A stretch of DNA of 64,000 nucleotides, taken from contig OX235265.1 of NCBI GenBank assembly GCA_944472135.2, positions 56,617,112-56,681,111 of the forward strand, given 5' to 3'. Below are positions 46,913 to 56,570 of this stretch, in pieces; within the stretch, counting starts at the first letter, position 1; every line of letters starts with the position of its first letter. This stretch comes from Trichobilharzia regenti. Lineage: Eukaryota > Platyhelminthes > Trematoda > Strigeidida > Schistosomatidae. Position numbers and translations under genes: made by a program. The notes below the pieces were generated by a model. The model saw only the letters and a program-made list of their open reading frames with translations. It made no database searches and was not told the DNA's origin.

Positions 46913-47394
46913 ATTATTATTATTCATCGAAATCAATGCATTCTTGTATATCACCAAATTATCCAGAAACTCAGTGAGTGCCAGGGAGTCATCCTGTAAT
47001 TGACCACCATTACCCTTAACAGCCTCGAATAATTTCCCTACAATCATCGAAGGTCTTCCAAACCTCTGACGTAGTATGCTCATAGCCTCGTAGTAGCCCT
47101 CTTTTGGCTTCATAAACTTACAACACTGTATAGCTCTTGAAGCATCTCCAGTGCAATACCTCATCAAATACATTAACTTCAATTCGTCACTTAATAGAAA
47201 ACTACTCAACATGATCTCAAACTCCTTTACAAATTGTAAATAATCAGCCGGGTTTCCGTCGAAACACCGTGGTTCAAACTAAGAGAGTTTGATGTTCCTA
47301 TTATCCTTGAACGGCGAAACAGAAACAACAAACATGTCATGCTTAACATCAGACACATCGTTACAATTAACAGACAAGTCATCATGTATCCAAG
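46913..47394 (-). pseudogene. BEL/Pao gag fragment (third copy, retrocopy-like)
   Basis: It covers the N-terminal gag region of the BEL element (MLSSFLLSDELKLMYLMRYC to LDNLVIYKNALISMN) and some leader upstream, nearly identical to the two full copies. There are no LTRs. Its 3' end in the sense direction runs into ATAATAATAAT, and it is bracketed by 120-bp direct repeats. Unlike both full copies it lacks the SINE in the leader, so it preserves the empty site. It shares with them the TAG codon (here at 47279-47281) just before the FEPRCFDG stretch. Confidence 0.82.
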
Positions 47395-47519
47395 ATTTAA
47401 CAGTTGAAATATTATTAACTTGTAGACAATCTGCTATTTGGGACTATATCATACTTGATCGTGCCTGTAAAAATGATATGCATTTTCATGTAAATTTATA
47501 TGTTTATATGAAAATATAC
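47395..47519. repeat. Direct repeat flanking the gag fragment, right
   Basis: The partner of 46791-46912. Confidence 0.85.
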
Positions 47520-47555
47520 ACTGTTATTATAAAAAACTTCATTCATTCTTACTCG

Positions 47556-47717
47556 GACAGGAAAATGCAGCTTTTAAAGATAGTCCTAAGTACACTGCAA
47601 TATGTAGGCTTTGTCGCAAAAGGCTAAACTCTCGTAAAACGGACATACGATTAATTTTAGTGAATGGTGAGACTACTAGTGATCCCAAAATAATTTGCGA
47701 ACTTCTAAACTCATAAA
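47556..47717 (+). mobile_element. CR1-like linker fragment
   Basis: The open stretch ENAAFKDSPKYTAICRLCRK ... LILVNGETTSDPKIICELLN has the pattern of the segment between endonuclease and RT in CR1/Jockey LINEs (a K-x-W/F-x-Y region, then G...L..D...A..LN). Short and tentative. Confidence 0.4.
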
Positions 47718-48139
47718 ACCAACAGTCCCACACTTATGATGATAATGCATCGCCAAAACTTCCGTTCCTTCCACGTCGAACAACCCTCTATTTAAACTGT
47801 AATAAAGCCGGACTCCAGATCATTTACTCATATATGATTCTTCAAGGGTTGGCTAGTATCGACTCAGCATCATTGATAAAATCCACTGTCACCATAACAA
47901 GATGCTGTACAGCATCATATTCAAGCGTTGTCAACGATCTAATATGGTTTACATATAGTATTCTACGTGTTAATCAACTTGTACGGAACAACCAGGAAGC
48001 GGTAAATGGCGGCCTTGGCTAACGTGGGTGTAGTAAAACAAATTGCGTTCCTATAAACAATATTAAACTGCACTCAGTACCAATCACATCTGGTGTTAAT
48101 TGCAATAAAGATGACGACAAAATCATACAAATAAATCAC
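47718..48139. other. Left flank of the tandem BEL array
   Basis: No element recognised. The five bases before the LTR (ATCAC) do not match those after the last LTR (GCCGC), so no target duplication brackets the array. Confidence 0.5.
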
Positions 48140-48498
48140 TGTCAGCCACGTCTCGTAAACCGTTAATGCTCAGCTCTTGCTACGCTCAGGCTCACGCTGT
48201 TCCTTCAAGTTTCTCAGAAACGCTTGGTAACAACGAACGAAAAGACCAAAACACCAATTGGTGACTCGAGGATTCTTTATTGTTACACCAACATATAAAC
48301 AATGTTATAACTAAGGTCTGTGAACAAATATTACAATAATAAATCACAATATTACTTCTGACGGTTTTCTGCTGACTTCCTTTTGAACAGCGACCGATTA
48401 GACGATGACTGTCGTATTGATGCCTCCGCGAAAATTGGGGAAGTTGGTTTTGAACAAACAAACATGAATTGATCGTTCAATCTTCAACTGCATTGACA
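48140..48498 (-). repeat. BEL LTR A (3' LTR of copy 1)
   Basis: 359 bp, TG...CA ends. It differs from LTR B and LTR C at only a few bases each. Confidence 0.92.
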
Positions 48499-49186
48499 CT
48501 CCCCGGTTAAATACGGATCCATCCATTTTTTCTTCACGGCCAATACACGTTGACTTGGATGCCATTGCGAGAACCTGGGTCACATGGACAGAGCTGAAAT
48601 GGAAAACAAACAGAAAAGCCAACACACCACAAGCATACTCACAGCACAATCTCACACATCAATGACGACCTGCGCCTTCCAGTTAAGGGCATCCTCTTGC
48701 AACACAATCACCACTTGCTAGAATGACTCTTGCAGAATGCAACGTGACCATAGCACTACCTCACGATACTCTACGCACATCGTCTTATCTACTCACTACC
48801 AATTACCACTGCAATCGCTTGTCACTCATTCTGCCTCAGTTCTAGTAACGGTGACGTATGCGAGCCTCAGTCGTCTACACTCCCCCTCCCCGGCGTGTGG
48901 GACCACAGCTAACAATTATCTCCGTGTGCATGTCATTCTCAGCAATAGCCTAGCCTCCCCGCCGTATACGACCCATCTGCTGTCCTTAACATCAATCAAT
49001 TCATTCACGGATGTAGAAGACTAGAAACAACTTCAGAAGTAATCACGACGAAAATTTTAACAAAATTATGCAATAACAACAAGGTACGAAAACAACGAGT
49101 AAACACAATGAATCCAAAAAACATCAATTGATATGACACACCACACATATATACAAACAGTACACACAAACTCGCAGATCGTGTCT

Positions 49187-49663
49187 TGATGGAATTCCTT
49201 TGAAGAATTGCAGGACTTACAACAGTACTTCTGCAACCCTTCACAGGTTGACGATTGTAAGTTGTGGAATGTCCGGACACAAACAAGATTAACCAACAAT
49301 TACAACAATTGGAACTCACACAATTATTTAACACAAACATATGTACAATCAACACATCAAATGTTGTGGATTCCGGCATGACGAACTACCCTTGAAGAAC
49401 TGTAGGACTTACAGCAGTACGCCTACATTCCTTCTCAGGTTGATGATCCAAGTGGAAGTCGTCCGGACACAAACAGAATTACCAACAGCTAGATGACAGA
49501 TGATATCAATTCAGTATATACAATATGAACATATGTACAAAATCACACACCAAGCACATTGGACTGCTCATTGATGCGCTACCCTTTGAAGAATTGTAGG
49601 ACTTACAGCAGTACGCCTACAACCCTTCTCAGGTTGACGCTCTAGGTTGGAAAATCGTCTAGT
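49187..49663 (-). repeat. Tandem repeats of about 190 bp at the 3' end of BEL copy 1
   Basis: Three imperfect units begin near 49196, 49387 and 49578. Each carries a TTGAAGAATTGNAGGACTTACA-like start followed by a CCTTCTCAGGTTGA-like segment and, in the first two, GTCCGGACACAAAC. The last unit is partial and runs into the pol end. The same array is present in copy 2. Confidence 0.85.
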
Positions 49664-49763
49664 GTTTCATCCTCCGACTCTCTACTCTCAGCACCTTCCA
49701 GTAGACACAGTTTTCTAATATCTCGCACCAACATGCCACAACTTGTTCTCACCTCAACCGTCC

Positions 49764-52700
49764 TCACCAATCCATCACCACTACAGATAGCCTTACTACC
49801 ACTCCCAAAGGCCACCTACCTGTGGCACATTTATCTGCTACTATGTCACCAACCTTTAAGTTTCGGCACAACTTTTTCCACTTGTCTCTGGTTTGCAGTG
49901 TTAGAACATACTCCTTTAACCATCTTTTCCAAAATATATCTTTCATGTGCCTGGCTTGTTTCCATCTTTTAATCGTAGGTATTCCTTCCCCGCTTGAGTC
50001 CTCTATGCCAGGGTTGCCTCTCAATAATTTGTTTGGGGTTAACACATCAAAATCCTTGACGTCGTCCCTCACAGGTGATAACGGCCGGTCATTTAATATT
50101 CGTTCAGCTTCACAAAAAATTGTCTCCAGCGTTTCGTCATTCAAACTCTGGTTTTTAATTATGGAGCTTAAAATACGCTTGATAATTCCTATAAGTCTTT
50201 CCCATAGCCCGCCTCTATGGCTGGCATGTGGTGGATTGAAGTGCCACTCGATGTTCCTTTTCAGTAACTCTTCCTGAACTCTCGTTTGGGGACCTTCGAA
50301 GTACTCTTTAAGCTCGGCGTGACAGCCAACAAAATTAGTCCCTCTGTCGCTGAACATCATCTTCGGTACACCCCGGCGATTTATAAATCTATGTAATGCT
50401 AGCACGAATGAATCAGTAGTTAGCGTATGAACCATCTCAATATGCACAGCTCTCATTTTCAAACAGGTGAATAAACAGCCATATCTTTTACATAGGGTTC
50501 TGCCTCTCTTCACTACAAAAGGTCCGAACAAATCCACCCCAACGTACTCAAATGGATAATTCCCTTCAGAAGCTTGCCACGCTGGGAGTGGTGCCATCAT
50601 CTGCTGTACTGGACGAGCATTTCGGAGTTTACATTCCATGCACTTATCAATTATTTTACGGACAGCGGTACCTCCCTTCACTATCCAGAACTTACATCGA
50701 ATACTTGATAGTACTTGCGAAGTACCCAAATGACCTTCAAGAACATGGTAGTGTCTTATAATGAGATCAGTGACTGGATGGTAGCAAGGTAATAAAGCCG
50801 GATGACGGGTCTCATATGACGATTCTAACATTTGTAGACGTCCACCAACTCTAGCGATCCCTTCGGAAACTATCGGAGATAATCTATCTAACCGCACCTT
50901 GAAATCTGCGAAATCAGGACTATCCTCCTTGGCAATCTCACCCCACGCTTCCCACTGAGCAGCCCTCAAAATCGCTAACTCTGCATTTCTAATATCTTCG
51001 ACTCTCAAAGGCCCCACATTCATATTTTCGTATCCCGCAAGATGCATGACCTTTAAATACGTAACATATCGTGTCAACCACGCAACAGCTTTCAGTAGTT
51101 TGTACCAAGAAGAATAATATTTAAAAAGTGGATGTAAACCTGAATGTCTTTCTTGAGTAGATGTTAAACTGACACTTGTCTTCAACTCCAAGGCACACTC
51201 GTTTATCGGTGGTTCATCTTCTCTACGAGGCCACATACTATCAGCCCTTAGCAAGAACTCTGGACCTTTCCACCACTTATTTTTAACCACATTCATATCA
51301 ATAACTCCTCGCGAGGCTAGATCAGCTGGATTTTTTCCAGACGGTACGTACCTCCACTGCTCAACAGTTGTTAGTTCACGAATTTGAGATACTCTGTTAG
51401 CTACAAAACATGCATATCTTGCTGACTCGTTGCGTATATAATATATCACAGACATCGAATCAGTCCAAAACGTTACGGGATGCTTGGGGTAATCCAACTC
51501 TTTACACACCGTTGTGAATAACTGCGCAGCTAGTAAGGCTGCATTAAGTTCTAATCTCGGAATCGAAACCGTCTTTAGAGGTGCAACTCTAGATTTACCC
51601 ATCACCAGGCTAACATCTATATCATTCCTTAAGGTGGTTCTGATGTATACGGCTGCACCAAATCCAACCTCAGAGGCATCAGAAAAAACATGGAAGTCAA
51701 TTATATCATGATTTCTCGACGGCTTAAGTGGACGTGAGACGGAATGTAGATTCAGCATTCTTAAACTGTTAACCCACCCCTTCCACTCTTCTCTCTGCCT
51801 CTCACTTAATGGTTCATCCCACTGTAACCCTTTCCTGCATGTCTCTTGAAATAACCTCCTAGCCGGAAGTAGATAAGGTGCTACTAATCCAAGTGGGTCA
51901 AACACGGACGACAACACAGAGAGCACACCTCTCCGAGTAACTGGCTTATCAATATCACCAACACTAAATCCAAAGGTATCAGAGTTCACATCCCATCGCA
52001 TACCTAATGTGCGTTCAACTGGTAGAGTATCAACAGGCAAATCTCGTACGGTAGGTGCTCTGTCTTCTGGATCTATATGCTTCAAAACGTCTAGGCTGTT
52101 CGAGACCCACTTAGTTAGACGAAAGCCGGCCTTAGCTAACACTTCAGTGATGCTTGTTGCAAATCTAACTGCAGACTTATCATCATCGAAGGAGGCTAAA
52201 CAATCATCCACGTAGAAGCAACAATCTATGACGTCCAGCAAATCATTAGAACCAAATGTGGACACTGCCTTTCGTAGAGCAAAATTAGCACAAAACGGGG
52301 AGGACGTGGCACCAAATGGATGCACTGTCATCCTATATTCTGACACCTTACCACAAGGACCGTCATCAAACCACAAAAACCTCAAGTGATCTCTGTCACT
52401 CTCTGGCACCTTCACCTGTAGGAACATTTCCTCAATATCCGCCGCGACAGCAACTGTAAACTTTCTGAATCTTAATAGCAGTCCCACTAATGAGCTCACG
52501 CAATCTGGGCCACTATACAGATTATCATTTAAAGAGACTCCTTCATGTTTCGCAGAACAATCAAACACCACACGGAGTTTACCTGGCTTCCTCGGGTTAA
52601 AGACGGGATGATGGGGCAAATACCACTTCCCTGGCTCACTCTGATCAACTAGTCTTTCAACGTAACCCTTCATTATATGTTTATCGACGAAATCCTTATA

Positions 52701-54311
52701 TTTGGACCAGAGTTCTGCATCTGACAGAAATTTCTTCTGTAAACCCATTAGTCTCTTAAGAGCAACTTTCCTATTACAAACCAACTGTCTATCTTTGAAT
52801 CTCCATGGTAGGCCAACGCTGAAACGCCCGTTTTCGTATTTACAAGACTCCTCGGCTATTTTAACTGCTTTTAAGTCTTCTACAGAACGACCCTTCCCTG
52901 GGACACCGCAGTCACAAAACTCCTTGTCATACATATTTTTAATCATAGTTTCTAGTTTGTCCCCATCGTTTGCAACTAATGATGATATGTGGACTATGGG
53001 TATAGGTCCTCTCACTGTCCATCCCAGTGGTGTTTTCGTCGCGAACAGATCATCTCTACCTCCGAATCTCTCTTCTAATACCTTGTGAGCTTCTGGCACA
53101 CTACATCCAATGAGTACTCTCACTCTTCCATCTTGCAGTGTTGGAAGAGGTATGTCACACAGGTATGGCTTACCGACAACCGTTTCACGACTAGGTACTA
53201 TAGCTTCGCCAAGTTTCATACTGGAGGTAGTGTAAGCAGTATCCACTTCCACGGTTTCCCCAGTAGCCAAGGATTCTAACTGAAATGACACTCGTTCACA
53301 TACTACTGTTTTCGCAGAATTGAAAGTATTTACAACCAAGGGTTGCTTTGGGCCTTTAATACCCAAGCAACCAGCCAGTTCAGCATCTATCAGTGTAACA
53401 TCTGAACCATTATCCAACAATGCATAAGTCTCTACTGAAGATTTCGGTCCTTTCACCTTAACTGGTAATACCCCTAAGAAAACTTGTGGGATGTCAAGGG
53501 GTCTAGAGATACTATTACAATTAACCGAATTCCCAGGTTCGTTCACTGTCCTCAGAGGTGGGTGCATATCCGTTAAACCACTACTTCTTTTATTTGTCGC
53601 CTTACAATTCCACTTTGTATGCCCAATCTTTAAACAACTGAAACACAGCCGCTTCTGCTTTGCCATTTTTAACCTTTCTACGGGTGACATAGCGATAAAG
53701 CGATTACAATCACTCAATTGATGCATGTTATGGCAAACAATACACTCATCCTTTCTCGTTGTGTCTTGAGACTTCACCACAAATGCCTTCCTTATATTCA
53801 CTGGTTCCTTGGGTTCCACCTTAGAATTCAAAATGCTGGCGAATTTGCCCATCGCCTGGTTGACACTGTCCTTCACCAGTCTCAGAATATCATCAAACCT
53901 TGGCTCGATACCCTCCTCCTCTATATGAGAGCTTATTTTTACCCACTTCCTTTGCAGCCGAGTAGGCAGGCGTCTTGCTAATTCTTCTAGTAAAAAACTC
54001 GAGTAGAGGTCACTCATGCAATTCATCGAAATCAATGCATTCTTGTATATCACCAAATTATCCAGAAACTCAGTGAGTGCCAGGGAGTCATCCTGTAATT
54101 GACCACCATTACCCTTAACAGCCTCGAATAATTTCCCTACAATCATCGAAGGTCTTCCAAACCTCTGACGTAGTATGCTCATAGCCTCGTAGTAGCCCTC
54201 TTTTGGCTTCATAAACTTACAACACTGTATAGCTCTTGAAGCATCTCCAGTGCAATACCTCATCAAATACATTAACTTCAATTCGTCACTTAATAGAAAA
54301 CTACTCAACAT
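49764..54311 (-). CDS. BEL/Pao Gag-Pol polyprotein, copy 1
   Basis: 1515 codons without a stop. The frame stays open 22 codons upstream of its ATG to a TAG at 54378-54380. Residues 1-170 are a DUF1759-type gag. CX2CX4HX4C zinc knuckle C223-C236. Aspartic protease LLDNGSD, 298-304. Reverse transcriptase with Asp625 (AADIEEMF) and FYVDD (699-703). RNase H Asp878, Glu921, Asp951. Integrase with a His/Cys zinc-binding region (about 1187-1227) and catalytic Asp1260 (VDLFG), Asp1322 (SDRGTNF), Glu1371 (LWERL). All enzymatic residues are kept. The C-terminal tail (KVGDIVADKCATGRWPLG) ends early at a TGA; similarity to the expected tail continues in the next frame. The product would make particles, copy RNA to DNA and integrate it. 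Confidence 0.93.
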   Translation of the reverse strand: MLSSFLLSDELKLMYLMRYCTGDASRAIQCCKFMKPKEGYYEAMSILRQRFGRPSMIVGKLFEAVKGNGGQLQDDSLALTEFLDNLVIYKNALISMNCMSDLYSSFLLEELARRLPTRLQRKWVKISSHIEEEGIEPRFDDILRLVKDSVNQAMGKFASILNSKVEPKEPVNIRKAFVVKSQDTTRKDECIVCHNMHQLSDCNRFIAMSPVERLKMAKQKRLCFSCLKIGHTKWNCKATNKRSSGLTDMHPPLRTVNEPGNSVNCNSISRPLDIPQVFLGVLPVKVKGPKSSVETYALLDNGSDVTLIDAELAGCLGIKGPKQPLVVNTFNSAKTVVCERVSFQLESLATGETVEVDTAYTTSSMKLGEAIVPSRETVVGKPYLCDIPLPTLQDGRVRVLIGCSVPEAHKVLEERFGGRDDLFATKTPLGWTVRGPIPIVHISSLVANDGDKLETMIKNMYDKEFCDCGVPGKGRSVEDLKAVKIAEESCKYENGRFSVGLPWRFKDRQLVCNRKVALKRLMGLQKKFLSDAELWSKYKDFVDKHIMKGYVERLVDQSEPGKWYLPHHPVFNPRKPGKLRVVFDCSAKHEGVSLNDNLYSGPDCVSSLVGLLLRFRKFTVAVAADIEEMFLQVKVPESDRDHLRFLWFDDGPCGKVSEYRMTVHPFGATSSPFCANFALRKAVSTFGSNDLLDVIDCCFYVDDCLASFDDDKSAVRFATSITEVLAKAGFRLTKWVSNSLDVLKHIDPEDRAPTVRDLPVDTLPVERTLGMRWDVNSDTFGFSVGDIDKPVTRRGVLSVLSSVFDPLGLVAPYLLPARRLFQETCRKGLQWDEPLSERQREEWKGWVNSLRMLNLHSVSRPLKPSRNHDIIDFHVFSDASEVGFGAAVYIRTTLRNDIDVSLVMGKSRVAPLKTVSIPRLELNAALLAAQLFTTVCKELDYPKHPVTFWTDSMSVIYYIRNESARYACFVANRVSQIRELTTVEQWRYVPSGKNPADLASRGVIDMNVVKNKWWKGPEFLLRADSMWPRREDEPPINECALELKTSVSLTSTQERHSGLHPLFKYYSSWYKLLKAVAWLTRYVTYLKVMHLAGYENMNVGPLRVEDIRNAELAILRAAQWEAWGEIAKEDSPDFADFKVRLDRLSPIVSEGIARVGGRLQMLESSYETRHPALLPCYHPVTDLIIRHYHVLEGHLGTSQVLSSIRCKFWIVKGGTAVRKIIDKCMECKLRNARPVQQMMAPLPAWQASEGNYPFEYVGVDLFGPFVVKRGRTLCKRYGCLFTCLKMRAVHIEMVHTLTTDSFVLALHRFINRRGVPKMMFSDRGTNFVGCHAELKEYFEGPQTRVQEELLKRNIEWHFNPPHASHRGGLWERLIGIIKRILSSIIKNQSLNDETLETIFCEAERILNDRPLSPVRDDVKDFDVLTPNKLLRGNPGIEDSSGEGIPTIKRWKQARHMKDIFWKRWLKEYVLTLQTRDKWKKLCRNLKVGDIVADKCATGRWPLGVVVRLSVVVMDW

Positions 54312-54734
54312 GATCTCAAACTCCTTTACAAATTGTAAATAATCAGCCGGGTTTCCGTCGAAACACCGTGGTTCAAACTAAGAGAGTTTGATGTTCCTAT
54401 TATCCCTGAACGGCGAAACAGAAACAACAAACATGTCATGCTTAACATCAGACACATCGTTACAATGTGCGTCGGTGTTACAATGGTTAGGACTCTCGCC
54501 GATCATGCACATGGTCCGGGGTTCGAGCCCTCGCCGACGCACCCTTGATATCTATGGGCGGCCTGCGAAATTTGGGCTACGGATATCCACGCTGAAAATT
54601 CCAAACTTGTACCAAAAATACAGTGTGGAATCAAGCTGTAATCAAAACAAAATAAATAAAGTAACAGACAAGTCACCATGACTTACTTTCCTGTTTGCAT
54701 CCAAGACACTCTGTCCCTTCTTTGACCCAGGCAT
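54312..54734 (-). pseudogene. BEL copy 1 gag leader, split by SINE and ended by TAG
   Basis: ATG at 54734 opens a short leader (MPGSKKGQSVLDANRK). The SINE at 54467-54661 interrupts it. If the SINE is ignored, 53 codons lead in frame to TAG at 54378-54380, and the gag-pol frame continues immediately after. An AGGAAA|GTAAGT sequence in the leader resembles a splice donor. The leader is thus broken twice. Confidence 0.7.
54467..54661 (+). mobile_element. SINE (family 1) inside BEL copy 1
   Basis: 195 bp, antisense to the BEL element. A-box region GGTTAGGACTC and B box GGTTCGAGCCC, CR1-like tail, AAATAAATAAAG end. The flanks join exactly to the empty site seen at 47.37 kb, so no target duplication was made. 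Confidence 0.92.
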
Positions 54735-54879
54735 TGTTGAACTTGACCCAATTCCAAAAACGTTCCAGATATTGCTTGTTCAAAGAGGACTTGACCGGCA
54801 CCAGGAAAGATGAACGCTGACTATCCAAACTGTTACCAACGGTCCAAACCCGTCGAAAACGTACTTCGCCGTCAGAAAC

Positions 54880-55238
54880 TGTCAGCCACGTCTCGTAAAC
54901 CGTTAATGCTCAGCTCTTGCTACGCTCAGGCTCACGCTGTTCCTTCAAGTTTCTCAGAAACGCTTGGTAACAACGAACGAAAAGACCAAAACACCAATTG
55001 GTGACTCGAGGATTCTTTATTGTTACACCAACATATAAACAATGTTATAACTAAGGTCTGTGAACAAATATTACAATAATAAATCACAATATTACTTCTG
55101 ACGGTTTTCTGCTGACTTCCTTTTGAACAGCGACCGATGAGACGATGACTGTCGTATTGATGCCTCCGCGAAAATTGGGGAAGTTGGTTTTGAGCAAACA
55201 ACCATGAATTGATCGTTCAATCTTCAACTCCATTGACA
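54880..55238 (-). repeat. BEL LTR B (shared: 5' LTR of copy 1 and 3' LTR of copy 2)
   Basis: 359 bp. One LTR separates the two interiors. The copy-2 side has the GGGGAG tract and the copy-1 side has the leader. Confidence 0.93.
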
Positions 55239-55926
55239 CTCCCCGGCAAAATACGGATCCATCCATTTTTTCTTCACGACCAATACACGTTGACTTGGAT
55301 GCCATTGCGAGAACCTGGGTCACATGGACAGAGCTGAAATGGAAAACAAACAGAAAAGCCAACACACCACAAGCATACTCACAGCACAATCTCACACATC
55401 AATGACGACCTGCGCCTTCCAGTTAAGGGCATCCTCTTGCAACACAATCGCCACTTGCTAGAATGACTCTTGCAGAATGCAACGTGACCATAGCACTACC
55501 TCACGATACTCTACGCACATCCTCTTATCTACTCACTACCAATTACCACTGCAATCGCTTGTCACTCATTCTGCCTCAGTTCTAGTAACGGTGACGTATG
55601 CGAGCCTCAGTCGTCTACACTCCCCCTCCCCGGCGTGTGGGACCACAGCTAACAATTATCTCCGTGTGCATGTCATTCTCAGCAATAGCCTAGCCTCCCC
55701 GCCGTATACGACCCATCTGCTGTCCTTAACATCAATCAATTCATTCACGGATGTAGAAGACTAGAAACAACTTCAGAAGTAATCACGACGAAAATTTTAA
55801 CAAAATTATGCAATAACAACAAGGTACGAAAACAACGAGTAAACACAATGAATCCAAAAAACACCAATTGATATGACACACCACACATATATACAAACAG
55901 TACACACAAACTCGCAGATCGTGTCT

Positions 55927-56403
55927 TGATGGAATTCCTTTGAAGAATTGCAGGACTTACAACAGTACGCCTGCAACCCTTCACAGGTTGACGATTGTAA
56001 GTTGTGGAATGTCCGGACACAAACAAGATTAACCAACAATTACAACAATTGGAACTCACACAATTATTTAACACAAACATATGTACAATCAACACATCAA
56101 ATGTTGTGGATTCTGGCATGACGAACTACCCTTGAAGAACTGTAGGACTTACAGCAGTACGCCTACATTCCTTCTCAGGTTGATGATCCAAGTGGAAGTC
56201 GTCCGGACACAAACAGAATTACCAACAGCTAGATGACAGATGATATCAATTCAGTATATACAATATGAACATATGTACAAAATCACACACCAAGCACATT
56301 GGACTGCTCATTGATGCGCTACCCTTTGAAGAATTGTAGGACTTACAGCAGTACGCCTACAACCCTTCTCAGGTTGACGCTCTAGGTTGGAAAATCGTCT
56401 AGT
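55927..56403 (-). repeat. Tandem repeats of about 190 bp at the 3' end of BEL copy 2
   Basis: Units begin near 55936, 56127 and 56318. It is the counterpart of 49187-49663, nearly identical. Confidence 0.85.
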
Positions 56404-56570
56404 GTTTCATCCTCCGACTCTCTACTCTCAGCACCTTCCAGTAGACACAGTTTTCTAATATCTCGCACCAACATGCCACAACTTGTTCTCACCTCAACCG
56501 TCCTCACCAATCCATCACCACTACAGATAGCCTTACTACCACTCCCAAAGGCCACCTACCTGTGGCACAT

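Larger units (their letters stand above)
48140..55238 (-). mobile_element. BEL/Pao LTR retrotransposon, copy 1 of a tandem array
   Basis: 3' LTR 48140-48498, interior 48499-54879, 5' LTR 54880-55238 (shared with copy 2). The interior holds, in sense order, a leader ORF start (ATG at 54734), an antisense SINE (54467-54661), the gag-pol frame (54377-49764), a C-terminal tail continued in another frame to about 49663, and a 1.1-kb region with tandem repeats. A GGGGAG purine tract abuts the 3' LTR. No canonical TGG primer-binding site is obvious next to the 5' LTR. The layout matches BEL/Pao elements, known in schistosomes. Confidence 0.93.

Noticed and set aside
49005..49379. 124-codon hydrophobic frame in the BEL 3' region, also at 55745-56119, as a possible env-like third ORF
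   Set aside because: It overlaps the tandem repeats, is rich in chance Cys/Val/Leu codons from AT-rich sequence, and shows no signal-peptide, fusion or transmembrane layout. Conservation between copies only reflects their recent common origin.
49822..50277. Plus-strand frames over BEL gag-pol
   Set aside because: They are mirror frames of the real minus-strand polyprotein and are repeated at the same offsets in copy 2.
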